Positions 16,131-24,285 of a stretch of DNA of 29,949 bases are shown here, piece by piece. Under the pieces are notes generated by a model. The model was not told the DNA's origin, ran no database searches, and worked only from the letters and a program-made list of their open reading frames with translations. The number at the start of each line of letters is the position of its first letter. Within the stretch, counting starts at the first letter, position 1. Source of the stretch: Bacteroidales bacterium UBA1797 (GTDB lineage: Bacteria > Bacteroidota > Bacteroidia > Bacteroidales > VadinHA17); assembly GCA_002319885.1 (NCBI GenBank), contig DCFT01000007.1, positions 1-29,949 of the forward strand, given 5' to 3'. Both the position numbers and the translations under genes were made by a program.

Positions 16131-16580
16131 CGGATTATCACTGGCGAACCATTCAGCAAAAGAGGTTGCAGTTTCATAAAGCCTAAGACTGTGTAAACTG
16201 ATTCCTCCGGGAAGATGCGGTATTATCCTGTTAGCAAAATCTGCAACAAGATTTTCACATGTGGGCTGATAACCAACCTGGACAGTATTTCCAAACAGTC
16301 TGCTAAACATCTCCGCCTTTTCTTTATCAACTTTATTGCTCAATACAACCGAATGATCAAATATGTTAACTATCTGTTTCTTAACAATACTTTTCAGGTC
16401 ACTGAAGTCAATCACCATCCCGTTTTTAGGATCATCGGAATTGTCTGCGGGGAAACCTGACAATGTAACAAAAAGGCGGTATGAATGCCCATGAACATTT
16501 TTGCATGGCCCATCGTAGTTCCATAGTACATGTGCCATTTCAAAAGGAAATTCCTTTGTTACTCTTATTAAAGGGCTCAT
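16128..16580 (-). CDS. queD: 6-carboxytetrahydropterin synthase (QueD / PTPS family)
   Basis: 150 residues. QueD makes 6-carboxy-5,6,7,8-tetrahydropterin from dihydroneopterin triphosphate for queuosine and other 7-deazapurines; the family also includes 6-pyruvoyl-tetrahydropterin synthases. The zinc ligands H17, H30 and H32 and the catalytic Cys26 are present in FEMAHVLWNYDGPCKNVHGHSY. The pterin-anchoring Glu lies in QPTCENLVADFA, and the C-terminal ETATSFAEW matches QueD proteins. No queC, queE or queF is adjacent. Its stop codon lies on the edge of the palindromic repeat. polA follows 76 bp downstream. Confidence 0.88.
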   Translation of the reverse strand: MSPLIRVTKEFPFEMAHVLWNYDGPCKNVHGHSYRLFVTLSGFPADNSDDPKNGMVIDFSDLKSIVKKQIVNIFDHSVVLSNKVDKEKAEMFSRLFGNTVQVGYQPTCENLVADFANRIIPHLPGGISLHSLRLYETATSFAEWFASDNP

Positions 16581-16707
16581 ATTTTAACACTTGAAATTAA
16601 TATACAATATTAACCATTCTGGCTGATAAAGGTTTAAAGTTTTACCCGGGTTTTCGGCTTTTATGGTAATATATCCTGAAATTTAGCCGCAGAAATCAAT
16701 AATTAAG

Positions 16708-16715
16708 TACATTTG
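16708..16715 (+). promoter_or_regulatory. Putative -7 element (TACATTTG) of the acyl-CoA synthetase gene
   Basis: TACATTTG matches TAnnTTTG, 30 bases before the ATG at 16746. No clear -33 TTG at the standard spacing. The in-frame TTG at 16713, which would give a longer protein, is the end of this box. Confidence 0.4.
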
Positions 16716-16745
16716 CAGATAATTATTGGCTTAAGAGCAAGGATA

Positions 16746-18392
16746 ATGGAAGAAAACGGTATCAGGCTGACTTTCCCCGGGATGTTTAATGAGACATTAA
16801 GGAAGTTTGGCTCTCGTCCTGCATATGCTTTTGTGGGTGAAGATCCAAGGACTTATGAAACAGTGAACAACGAGATCCGGGCCTTGATGGCTTTTGAAGA
16901 AAAGATTGGGATTTGCCCGGGCGATAAAGTGGCAATTCTTAGTTTAAATATGCCAAACTGGGGTGTTGCTTACTTCTCAACTACTTTTATGGGTGCAGTA
17001 GCTGTACCAATTCTTCCTGATTTTTCAAATAAAGAAGTTGCAAATGTTCTTGAACACTCAGGCGCCAAAGCTATATTTATTTCTAACTCATTACTATGTA
17101 AGATTGAAGGATATAAATCTGAAGAACTGAAGACAGTTATTCTAATTGAGGATTATTCCCTGATTCATTCCGAAAAAGGTTCCGGGAAATTCGATTCCTC
17201 AGCAATTCCTGTTAAAAAATATGAGGTTGAAGAAGAGGACCTTGCATCAATCATTTATACTTCAGGAACAACTGGTCATTCCAAAGGGGTAATGCTCACA
17301 CATAAAAACATTTCCTTCAATGCACTTAAGGGTAGAAATATACAATGGATCGATGAAAATGATCGTTTCTTATCTGTTCTGCCCTTATCACATACATATG
17401 AGAATACTCTTGGCTTGATTTTGCCAATGCTCTGCGGTTCATGTGTCTATTATCTCAGGAAACCACCCACTCCTTCTGTTCTTCTTCCTGCACTGGCTGA
17501 GATAAAGCCGACTATGATGCTGACAGTTCCCCTGATAATTGAAAAAATATTTTTTAATAAAATTATGCCAACATTCAGGGAGAAACTGATACTTAAGCTT
17601 CTTTATAAAATCCCTTTTCTAAGAAAAAAACTGAATGCTGCCGCCGGCAAAAAACTGCTGAAAACATTTGGTGGAAAACTTAAGTTTTATGGTATTGGCG
17701 GCGCTAAACTCAACAAGGCAGTTGAAAAGTTTCTTATTGAAGCTAAATTCCCTTATGCTATAGGCTATGGTCTTACCGAGACCGCTCCGCTTCTGGCAGG
17801 TTCAAACCCTCAGAAAGCTGTGTTTGAATCTACAGGACCTGCCATTGATGGCATAGAGCTTATTATTAATAACCCTGACAAAAATACCGGGGAGGGTGAA
17901 ATATGGGCCAGAGGACAAAATGTGATGAAAGGCTATTACAGGGAACCTGAAATGACTAAAGATGTTCTTACTGACGATGGCTGGTTTAAAACCGGGGACC
18001 TTGGTACTCTTGACCGGAATAATAATCTCTATATAAAAGGAAGATTAAAAAATATGATTGTTGGTGCCAGCGGTGAGAATATCTACCCTGAAGAAATTGA
18101 ATCAATTATTAACAATTTCAGGTTCGTATTGGATTCTCTTGTTGTACAGCAAAAAGGGAAACTGGTTGCCCTCGTTCATGTTAACATGGAGGAGCTGGAA
18201 AAGAAATACCAGACCCTTAAACAGGATATGACACGCCAGGTCGAAGATAAAGTTGATGAGCTGTTATATGAATTGCAGCAATATGTTAATTCCCAGGTTA
18301 ATAAATTCAGCCAGATCCAAAAGGTTGTTTTGCAGCCGGTTCCTTTTCAGAAGACTGCAACACTGAAGATCAAAAGGTTCCTGTATACATAA
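16746..18392 (+). CDS. AMP-binding long-chain acyl-CoA synthetase (FadD-like)
   Basis: 548 residues from the ATG at 16746. ANL-superfamily enzyme that activates a carboxylic acid to acyl-AMP and then acyl-CoA. Motifs: ATP-binding P-loop YTSGTTGHSKG (171-181), GYGLTETAPL, the hinge region TGDLGTLDRNNNLYIKGR, the following NMIVGASGENIYPEEIE, and a C-terminal Lys in the expected position (TATLKIKRFL). The helical insertion with two-basic clusters (LYKIPFLRKKLNAAAGKKLL) is typical of bacterial long-chain fatty-acid CoA ligases, which act at the inner membrane. The substrate chain length is inferred. It is divergent from queD, and its stop codon touches the first copy of the repeat at 18392. Confidence 0.9.
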   Translation: MEENGIRLTFPGMFNETLRKFGSRPAYAFVGEDPRTYETVNNEIRALMAFEEKIGICPGDKVAILSLNMPNWGVAYFSTTFMGAVAVPILPDFSNKEVANVLEHSGAKAIFISNSLLCKIEGYKSEELKTVILIEDYSLIHSEKGSGKFDSSAIPVKKYEVEEEDLASIIYTSGTTGHSKGVMLTHKNISFNALKGRNIQWIDENDRFLSVLPLSHTYENTLGLILPMLCGSCVYYLRKPPTPSVLLPALAEIKPTMMLTVPLIIEKIFFNKIMPTFREKLILKLLYKIPFLRKKLNAAAGKKLLKTFGGKLKFYGIGGAKLNKAVEKFLIEAKFPYAIGYGLTETAPLLAGSNPQKAVFESTGPAIDGIELIINNPDKNTGEGEIWARGQNVMKGYYREPEMTKDVLTDDGWFKTGDLGTLDRNNNLYIKGRLKNMIVGASGENIYPEEIESIINNFRFVLDSLVVQQKGKLVALVHVNMEELEKKYQTLKQDMTRQVEDKVDELLYELQQYVNSQVNKFSQIQKVVLQPVPFQKTATLKIKRFLYT

Positions 18393-18485
18393 CCCCTCTG
18401 CAGCTTCACGGTATCTCCCCAAAGAAATCTGTTAAGTTAAAATGAACCCCTCTGCCGCTTCGCGGCATCTCCCCTTGAGGGGAGA
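18392..18485. repeat. Two copies of a CCCCTCTGC...ATCTCCCC hairpin repeat
   Basis: Copy 1 (18392-18420) and copy 2 (18446-18474) are 29-bp near-identical units separated by 25 bp. Both start ACCCCTCTGC and end in TATCTCCCC or CATCTCCCC. Copy 2 contains the hairpin GCCGCTTCGCGGC, and CCCCTTGAGGGG overlaps its end. Copy 1 has lost pairing (GCAGCTTCACGGT), so it looks decayed. They fill the gap between the converging acyl-CoA synthetase and sod genes, and could serve as a bidirectional terminator. Confidence 0.85.
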
Positions 18486-18539
18486 GAAAACATAAAATAA
18501 TCAGATTTTCTTTGCCTTTGGGGTGAGGGTCGATAAATA

Positions 18540-19262
18540 TCACATTGCCACCTTATATCTCCTGTTTACCTCATCCCAGTTTACCACATTCCAGAAAGCC
18601 TCAATATAATCAGGTCTTTTATTCTGATACTTAAGGTAATATGCATGTTCCCAAACATCCAAACCTAATAATGGAGTTCCCTTAAAAGGTGATAAATCCA
18701 TCAGTGAGTTATCCTGATTTGGAGAACTTGCAACTGCAAGTTTCTTATCTCCTCCTAAATATAACCAGGCCCATCCGCTGCCAAACCTTGTTTTTGCAGC
18801 ATTGCTAAAGATCTCTTTGAATTTATCAAACGATCCAAATGATTTCGTAAGAGCTGAAGACAAATCATTTGAGGGTCCTGAAGATCCTTTCGCAAGGTTT
18901 CTCCAGAAAAACAAATGGTTATAATAACCGCCTCCATTGTTTCTTACAGCATCTGTTTGCTTTGAAATAGTACTGAAAATGTCGCTGAGTGTCTTGCCTT
19001 CAAGAGCAGTTCCCTTAATAGCATTCATGAAGTTTGTATAATAAGCACGATGGTGTTTATCATAATGAATCTCCATAGTTCTTGCATCAATATAAGGTTC
19101 CAGTGCATCATATGAAAATGGAAGAGGTGGAAATTCAGAAGCCGGCACGCCTTCAATTCCGGAATCTTTTACTTGTTTCTGATCGCTACCAAATACTTTT
19201 GGACTGACATATGCAGCTGCCGTTACCAGTCCAACTGCTTTAAAAAATTTTCTTCGTTCCAT
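18540..19262 (-). CDS. sodB: Superoxide dismutase (Fe/Mn family), Tat-exported
   Basis: 240 residues from MERRKFFKAV; an in-frame ATG at 19286 would add eight residues before the signal. The twin-arginine ERRKFFK and hydrophobic stretch to about residue 24 form a Tat signal, so the folded metalloenzyme should be exported to the periplasm. The metal ligands H66 (EIHYDKHH), H116 (GGGYYNH), D202 and H206 (LDVWEHAYY) are all present, with NPQ-like NQDNSL near 182-187. The GGG before the second His and NQDN pattern are closer to Mn than to strict Fe enzymes, so the metal is uncertain and the fe-type symbol is provisional. It removes superoxide, presumably in the envelope near the respiratory chain. 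Divergent from the DoxX-like gene. Confidence 0.93.
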   Translation of the reverse strand: MERRKFFKAVGLVTAAAYVSPKVFGSDQKQVKDSGIEGVPASEFPPLPFSYDALEPYIDARTMEIHYDKHHRAYYTNFMNAIKGTALEGKTLSDIFSTISKQTDAVRNNGGGYYNHLFFWRNLAKGSSGPSNDLSSALTKSFGSFDKFKEIFSNAAKTRFGSGWAWLYLGGDKKLAVASSPNQDNSLMDLSPFKGTPLLGLDVWEHAYYLKYQNKRPDYIEAFWNVVNWDEVNRRYKVAM

Positions 19263-19536
19263 AATGAGTTTTTTAGCATTTAACATTTTTTATTTGCCTT
19301 TGTTCATTACAAATCTTACAATAGCCACAGACTTAATGATTTTTAGCATTTTTAAACCCGTTCTGAAAAAAATTCATACTTTTATAATGTCTTTTTTGTA
19401 ACTGGCAATATGTTGATTATTATGAACGATCAATATTCAAAATATTTTAATAGTTATTTTTTCTGCCTGATCTGTATAAAATCACATACAATTGAGGAGT
19501 TATTATTAATCTGAATCCGGCTAATAAGAAAGAAAT
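19263..19536. promoter_or_regulatory. AT-rich divergent control region between sod and the DoxX-like gene
   Basis: 274 bp with no gene. It should contain both divergent promoters, but I find no perfect TAnnTTTG box at a good position for either gene. At 19413-19433 there is an inverted pair TTGAT-N11-ATCAA, a candidate operator; the spacing is far longer than the 4-bp spacer of an FNR/Crp site. Confidence 0.35.
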
Positions 19537-19920
19537 ATGAAAAACCTTACAACAATCGGAAGAATTCTGTTTGCAATTCCTTTTGCCCTCTTTGGTATTA
19601 ATCATTTCCTGATGCTGGATTATTACCTGGGCATGCTGACTTCATTTATTCCCCTGGGGCCATATACAATAATACTGACAGGAATAATGATGATTGCAGC
19701 AAGTATAAGTATAATTACCAAAGTACTTGTGAAATTTTCCACTTTGCTTCTGGCAATATTGCTTTTCATCTTTATCATTACAATTCACATTCCTCACCTT
19801 TTTACCGATGCTGATAAAACGATTACGATAATTGCACTGCTGAAGGATATTTCGCTGATGGGTGGTTCGCTTATGATATCAGGTATTTATTCCGAGGAAG
19901 AAAAACCTGATAAAAAGTAG
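19537..19920 (+). CDS. DoxX-like small membrane protein
   Basis: 127 residues with four hydrophobic helices. The N-terminal helix IGRILFAIPFALFGINHFL has the pattern of DoxX/DUF417-type proteins (RxxxxxxxxxxGxxHF). The remaining helices are separated by short loops, and the C-terminus is charged (EEEKPDKK). The DoxX family is loosely tied to redox chemistry, e.g. a subunit of a thiosulfate:quinone oxidoreductase and membrane partners of SOD in other bacteria. Here it sits between a divergent sod and the sco-cta operon, but that link is inference. 109 bp separates it from sco. Confidence 0.75.
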   Translation: MKNLTTIGRILFAIPFALFGINHFLMLDYYLGMLTSFIPLGPYTIILTGIMMIAASISIITKVLVKFSTLLLAILLFIFIITIHIPHLFTDADKTITIIALLKDISLMGGSLMISGIYSEEEKPDKK

Positions 19921-20029
19921 ATCATTATTAGATTACTAAAATAGATAGTGGTTAATTTATAAATTGTAATATCATACTTTACGAAAAATATTTTAAAATT
20001 TGTAATGTAATTATATCTCCTATTCTGCA

Positions 20030-20821
20030 ATGAGTAAAATTAAAGTTATTCTTACTTCAATTGTCTGTCTGATAGGAATAAATTCTTATTCCCAGACTTC
20101 TCTTTTCAATCAGCAGATGCAGGTTGGTTTCGAGGAAAAACAGGGCCAGTATGTTGATCTCAATGTAAAACTCGTAAATGAAGCAGGAGATACCGTTCTT
20201 CTGAAAGATGTGATCAACAAGCCTACTATTCTTAATCTGGTATACTATCAATGTGCCGGAACATGCAGTCCTCTGATGTGGGGAATCTCAAAATTCATCG
20301 ATGGAGTTGATCTTAAGCTTGGCAAGGATTACAATGTTATAACAATCAGTTTTGATCCAACTGAAGGTATCAAGCTTGGTATAAACAAAAAAGCCAGCTA
20401 CATAAGCACAATGAAGAAAAAAGAAGAAGCGAAGAACTGGCAGTTTTTTGTTTCTGACAGCGTTGATATAGCTAAGTTAACTCAATCAGTTGGTTTTGAT
20501 TATCAGAAGGTAAACGATCAGTTTGTACACCCTACAGGTCTCATTGCTCTTGCTGCGGATGGGAAAATAATACGTTATCTGCGGGGTATTGAATTTCTTC
20601 CTTTCGATATAAAAATTACGATGGTTGAAGCTGCAAAAGGAAAGATCGGACCAAGTATCAACCGGCTTCTTGCAATCTGCTATGGTTATGACAGTAAAGG
20701 GAATCAGTTTGTTTTTAATGTTACAAGGGTTTCAGCGATAGTTATATTATTTATTGTGCTCACAATATTTTTATTCCTGGCCCTCTCGCGGATAAAAATT
20801 CATAAAAAGGTTAGTAAATGA
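20030..20821 (+). CDS. SCO1/SenC-type copper chaperone for cytochrome oxidase
   Basis: 263 residues. It has a cleavable signal peptide (SIVCLIGINSYSQ). The thioredoxin-like domain has the copper-binding motif C75-x3-C79 (YYQCAGTCSPLM) and the distal His167 (FVHPTG). A C-terminal transmembrane helix (about 232-253) is followed by a basic tail. The SCO family inserts copper into the CuA site of oxidase subunit II in the periplasm. The ATGA overlap with the oxidase subunit I gene shows they are one operon, which supports the role. The C-terminal rather than N-terminal anchor is the arrangement commonly seen in this subgroup. Confidence 0.9.
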   Translation: MSKIKVILTSIVCLIGINSYSQTSLFNQQMQVGFEEKQGQYVDLNVKLVNEAGDTVLLKDVINKPTILNLVYYQCAGTCSPLMWGISKFIDGVDLKLGKDYNVITISFDPTEGIKLGINKKASYISTMKKKEEAKNWQFFVSDSVDIAKLTQSVGFDYQKVNDQFVHPTGLIALAADGKIIRYLRGIEFLPFDIKITMVEAAKGKIGPSINRLLAICYGYDSKGNQFVFNVTRVSAIVILFIVLTIFLFLALSRIKIHKKVSK

Positions 20822-22425
20822 TTTATCAGAAAGACACAGCGGAACCCAGCTATCTTGATTATAAAGGAAAATATAAAGGAATTTTTTCCTGGATATTTTC
20901 CACTGATCATAAAAGGATAGCGCTACTCTATATGTTTTCGATCCTGACTTTTTTCGCTATTGGAGCCACACTTGGATTATTAATGAAGTTTGAGTTGATT
21001 GCTCCCGGTAGAACAATTATGTCAGCTCAGGCCTATAATGCATTCTTTACTCTTCACGGGATTATAATGATTTTTGCTGTGGTCATTCCGGGTCTGCCGG
21101 CCGTGTTTGGTAACTTCTTGTTACCCATTATGATCGGAGCAAAGGATGTTGCTTTTCCCAGAATCAATCTTCTTTCGTGGTATCTTTATGTAACAGGAGT
21201 ATCACTGGTAGTAATCTCTCAGTTTACAGGACAGGGACCTCCTGATACCGGATGGACATTTTATGCTCCTTACAGCTTCAGAACAGCAGGTAATATGCTA
21301 CCTGCAGTTTTTGGCGCCTTTGTCCTTGGTTTTTCATCGATACTCACCGGGCTTAACTTTCTGGTAACTATTCACAGAATGCGGGCTCCGGGTATGACCT
21401 GGCTAAAAATGCCCTTGTTCCCATGGACACTCTATGCTACCGGCTGGGTACAGTTACTTGCCACACCTATAATCGGTATTACCCTGTTAATGATTGTTGC
21501 CGAGAGGACTTTGCACATAGGATTTTTCGACCCGACACTGGGAGGCGATCCCCTTTTGTATCAGCATCTTTTCTGGACTTATAGTCATCCGGCCGTTTAC
21601 ATTATGATCTTGCCGGCCATGGGTGCTATTTCCGAGATTATCACAACATATTCCCATAAAGCTATATTTGGCTATAAATTTATGATCGCTTCAGTTCTTG
21701 CAATTGCCTTTGTTGGATATTTTATCTGGGGCCACCATATGTTTACTTCCGGGATGAGCGGGACTGCCCTTTATACCTTCTCACTTCTGACATTTATTGT
21801 CGCAGTGCCAAGTGCTATAAAAGTGTTTAACTGGATAGCCACAATGCACCAGGGTTCTATTGACCTTCAAACACCATTCTACTGGGCAATGGCTTTCCTC
21901 TTTGTTTTTATGATCGGTGGGTTCTCGGGGCTAATTCTTGGTTCTCTTGCAGCTAACGTTCATTTGCATAACACTCATTTTGTTGTTGCCCATTTTCATT
22001 TCATTGTATTCGGAGGTACGGGATTCGCATTTTTCGGAGCCATGCATTACTGGTATCCTAAAATAACCGGGAGAATGTACGACACACGATGGGCTAACAT
22101 TGGCCTCGTGCTCTTCTTTATTGGTTTTATAACATTATATGGCCCTATGTTTTATCTTGGCTTTAAAGGTATGCCAAGAAGGTATTACGACTATGATGAA
22201 GTCTTTCATGCAGGAAACATTGTGTCAACCATGGGATCCTGGGTTCTTTACTCCGGATTGGTTATAATAGTAATTAATTTGTTTGCCTCACTAAAAAGCA
22301 AGATTAAAGCACCATCAGATCCATGGGGCGGAAAGACACTGGAATGGACCATACCTTCACCTCCCCCGGTTGAAAATTTTGAAGAAATTCCTACAGTCAC
22401 TAAAGGTCCTTACAACTATAGCTGA
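20818..22425 (+). CDS. ctaD: Cytochrome c oxidase subunit I (caa3, A2 type)
   Basis: 535 residues, about 12 helices. Heme-copper oxidase catalytic subunit, inner membrane. Ligands: H80 and H394 for low-spin heme a, H392 for the high-spin heme, and H257, H306 and H307 for CuB. Y261 pairs with H257 as the crosslinked Tyr. The D-channel entrance D110 (KDVAFPR) and the K-channel Lys335 (SAIKVFNW) are present. The helix VI motif is YSHPAV (255-260) rather than GHPEV: the glutamate of A1 enzymes is Ala here. YSHPxV is the signature of A2 oxidases such as Rhodothermus and Thermus caa3. The gene overlaps sco by 4 bases and is 2 bp before ctaE. Confidence 0.97.
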   Translation: MIYQKDTAEPSYLDYKGKYKGIFSWIFSTDHKRIALLYMFSILTFFAIGATLGLLMKFELIAPGRTIMSAQAYNAFFTLHGIIMIFAVVIPGLPAVFGNFLLPIMIGAKDVAFPRINLLSWYLYVTGVSLVVISQFTGQGPPDTGWTFYAPYSFRTAGNMLPAVFGAFVLGFSSILTGLNFLVTIHRMRAPGMTWLKMPLFPWTLYATGWVQLLATPIIGITLLMIVAERTLHIGFFDPTLGGDPLLYQHLFWTYSHPAVYIMILPAMGAISEIITTYSHKAIFGYKFMIASVLAIAFVGYFIWGHHMFTSGMSGTALYTFSLLTFIVAVPSAIKVFNWIATMHQGSIDLQTPFYWAMAFLFVFMIGGFSGLILGSLAANVHLHNTHFVVAHFHFIVFGGTGFAFFGAMHYWYPKITGRMYDTRWANIGLVLFFIGFITLYGPMFYLGFKGMPRRYYDYDEVFHAGNIVSTMGSWVLYSGLVIIVINLFASLKSKIKAPSDPWGGKTLEWTIPSPPPVENFEEIPTVTKGPYNYS

Positions 22426-22427
22426 AT

Positions 22428-23030
22428 ATGACAGGAGAGACACATCGCGACGATTTAACATCAAAAACAGGTATGTGGTTATTCCTGTTCACGGAAATGC
22501 TCCTTTTTGGGGGGCTGTTTGTTGTATATTCAGTCTACCGCTTCAGGAATCCTGTAGCCTTTCATCTTGCTGCTCAGGAACTGAGCGTTACAATAGGTAC
22601 AATAAATACTATTATTCTCTTAACAAGCAGTACGATGATTGCCATGTCGATAACTGCACTCCAGACAAAAAATAAAAAACTTACTCTCTTTCTGCTTGGC
22701 ATAACAATACTACTTGGGTTAGCTTTTCTTGTAAATAAATATTTTGAATGGGGCGGACATATAAAAGAACATATTTATCCGGGCTCGTCTATCCTTGCTC
22801 TGCGTGGACAGGGTGATGTTCTTTTCTTTGGTCTTTACTTTTTTATGACCGGGCTTCACGCTTTGCATATAATTATCGGATTAATCTTTATCGCTATCAT
22901 TACTGCTAAAATTTTCAGGAATAAAATAACTTTTAATAATTATGTTTTACTTGAGAACAGCGGATTATACTGGCACCTGGTAGACCTTATCTGGATATTC
23001 CTGTATCCCCTGTTTTATCTTATTACTTAA
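22428..23030 (+). CDS. ctaE: Cytochrome c oxidase subunit III
   Basis: 200 residues with five hydrophobic helices, the short form of subunit III lacking the first two helices of the mitochondrial type. The signatures are TGMWLFLFTEMLLFGGLF, FEW near residue 107, FYFFMTGLHALHIIIGL and the C-terminal YWHLVDLIWIFLYPLFYL. Subunit III stabilises the oxidase and supports the D-channel proton supply. It starts 2 bp after ctaD. Confidence 0.95.
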   Translation: MTGETHRDDLTSKTGMWLFLFTEMLLFGGLFVVYSVYRFRNPVAFHLAAQELSVTIGTINTIILLTSSTMIAMSITALQTKNKKLTLFLLGITILLGLAFLVNKYFEWGGHIKEHIYPGSSILALRGQGDVLFFGLYFFMTGLHALHIIIGLIFIAIITAKIFRNKITFNNYVLLENSGLYWHLVDLIWIFLYPLFYLIT

Positions 23031-23044
23031 TATCAGATGCAATA

Positions 23045-23329
23045 ATGGAGAATGAAAAAAATCATATCATTCCTTACCGGACTTTTCTTTTTGTGCTGGC
23101 AGGTCTAATAACTTTAACGCTTACTTCCGCAGTCGTAACACAGATATCACTGGGTACATTCACGGTTGCTATTGCGTTGATTATAGCTACCATTAAATCA
23201 TCATTGGTTTTAAGGGTATTTATGCACCTTAAATTTGAAAGCAGGATGTTCTCCCTGGCAGTTATTGCTGTTGTTCTGTTAATTGCTACCGTAATAATAA
23301 TAACGCTACTCGACTACCTTTATAGATAA
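23045..23329 (+). CDS. ctaF: Cytochrome c oxidase subunit IV
   Basis: 94 residues and three hydrophobic helices. The sequence TIKSSLVLRVFMHLKFESRM is the hallmark of prokaryotic COX4 (KxxLVxxxFMHL). A small membrane subunit of caa3 and related oxidases. It begins 14 bp after ctaE and ends 5 bp before ctaC, so it is in the same operon. Confidence 0.93.
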   Translation: MENEKNHIIPYRTFLFVLAGLITLTLTSAVVTQISLGTFTVAIALIIATIKSSLVLRVFMHLKFESRMFSLAVIAVVLLIATVIIITLLDYLYR

Positions 23330-23334
23330 TTCTT

Positions 23335-24285
23335 ATGTATTCAACCACAGGAATCGACGCTTCAAATTTTGTATCTACTTTTAATACATCATTCTACTTT
23401 ATTGCAGGTATTTCATTGTTCCTCCTTACAGGGCTGACAATTACTATGCTATATTTTGTCTTCAAGTACAACAAAAAGAAGCATAAAGTTGCTATCCAGA
23501 ATGAAGGAAATCTCTTATTGGAGATCACCTGGACGGCAATTCCGGTTATATTGGCACTAATGATGTTCTATTATGGCTGGGAAGGATGGAAACCTCTCGG
23601 CAAAGTTCCCGCTAACGCCATGACGGTAACTACAACCGCAAGAATGTGGAGTTTTTCGTTCCGCTACGAAAATGGTAAGGAAAGTGCCGATCTGGTGGTT
23701 CCTGTAAATACGCCGGTCAAAATCAATCTTGTTTCCCTCGATGTTATACATAGCCTCTTTATTCCTGCATACAGGATAAAATCTGATATCGTACCCGGAA
23801 GAGAAAAAGTAATGTGGTTTCTACCAGAGAGAGAGGGAGATTATGACCTTTATTGTGCTGAATACTGCGGTTTAAGACACTCTTACATGAAATCAATGGT
23901 AAAGGTCATCTCAAAAGAGAAGTTTGCTGCCTGGCTTGGCGATACAACAACACTGGCAGTAGCCACGACGGGTACTACTCCCGGAGAAGAGGGACTTTCC
24001 ATTATGAGGATCCAGGGATGCCTTGCATGCCATTCTTCAGACGGAACTAAAATTGTCGGCCCAACATATCTGAACTTATTCGGAAAACAAGAGGTGGTAA
24101 CACGTAATGGGACGGACGTAACTATTACCGTTGATTCAGCATACATTAAACGCTCGATTTTCGAACCAAATGCAGATATTGTAAAAGGGTATCCCAAGGG
24201 ATTGATGCAAAGCTATAAAGGCAAAATAAGTGATGCTGATATTACAAAAATAATTGAATATCTTAAATCCCTTAATGAAAAATAA
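23335..24285 (+). CDS. ctaC: Cytochrome c oxidase subunit II fused to cytochrome c (caa3)
   Basis: 316 residues. Two N-terminal helices (about 20-44 and 62-82) anchor it, with no lipobox. The cupredoxin domain carries the CuA site: H139 (LDVIHS), C174, E176, C178, H182 and M185 (YCAEYCGLRHSYM). A C-terminal cytochrome c domain follows, with heme motif C229-x2-C232-H233 (GCLACHSSDG) and a probable axial Met291 (GLMQSYKG). The fused heme accepts electrons and hands them to CuA, which makes this a caa3 oxidase. It is encoded last of the subunits, after IV, whereas subunit II usually comes first. The stop overlaps the start of ctaB by 11 bp. Confidence 0.96.
   Translation: MYSTTGIDASNFVSTFNTSFYFIAGISLFLLTGLTITMLYFVFKYNKKKHKVAIQNEGNLLLEITWTAIPVILALMMFYYGWEGWKPLGKVPANAMTVTTTARMWSFSFRYENGKESADLVVPVNTPVKINLVSLDVIHSLFIPAYRIKSDIVPGREKVMWFLPEREGDYDLYCAEYCGLRHSYMKSMVKVISKEKFAAWLGDTTTLAVATTGTTPGEEGLSIMRIQGCLACHSSDGTKIVGPTYLNLFGKQEVVTRNGTDVTITVDSAYIKRSIFEPNADIVKGYPKGLMQSYKGKISDADITKIIEYLKSLNEK

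Noticed and set aside
18393..18485. CRISPR array
   Set aside because: Only two units, one degenerate, with a short spacer and internal hairpin; no cas genes.
19990..20029. Strict TAnnTTTG promoter before sco
   Set aside because: The nearest match, TAAAATTTG, has three bases between TA and TTTG instead of two, and no -33 TTG is at a fitting distance.
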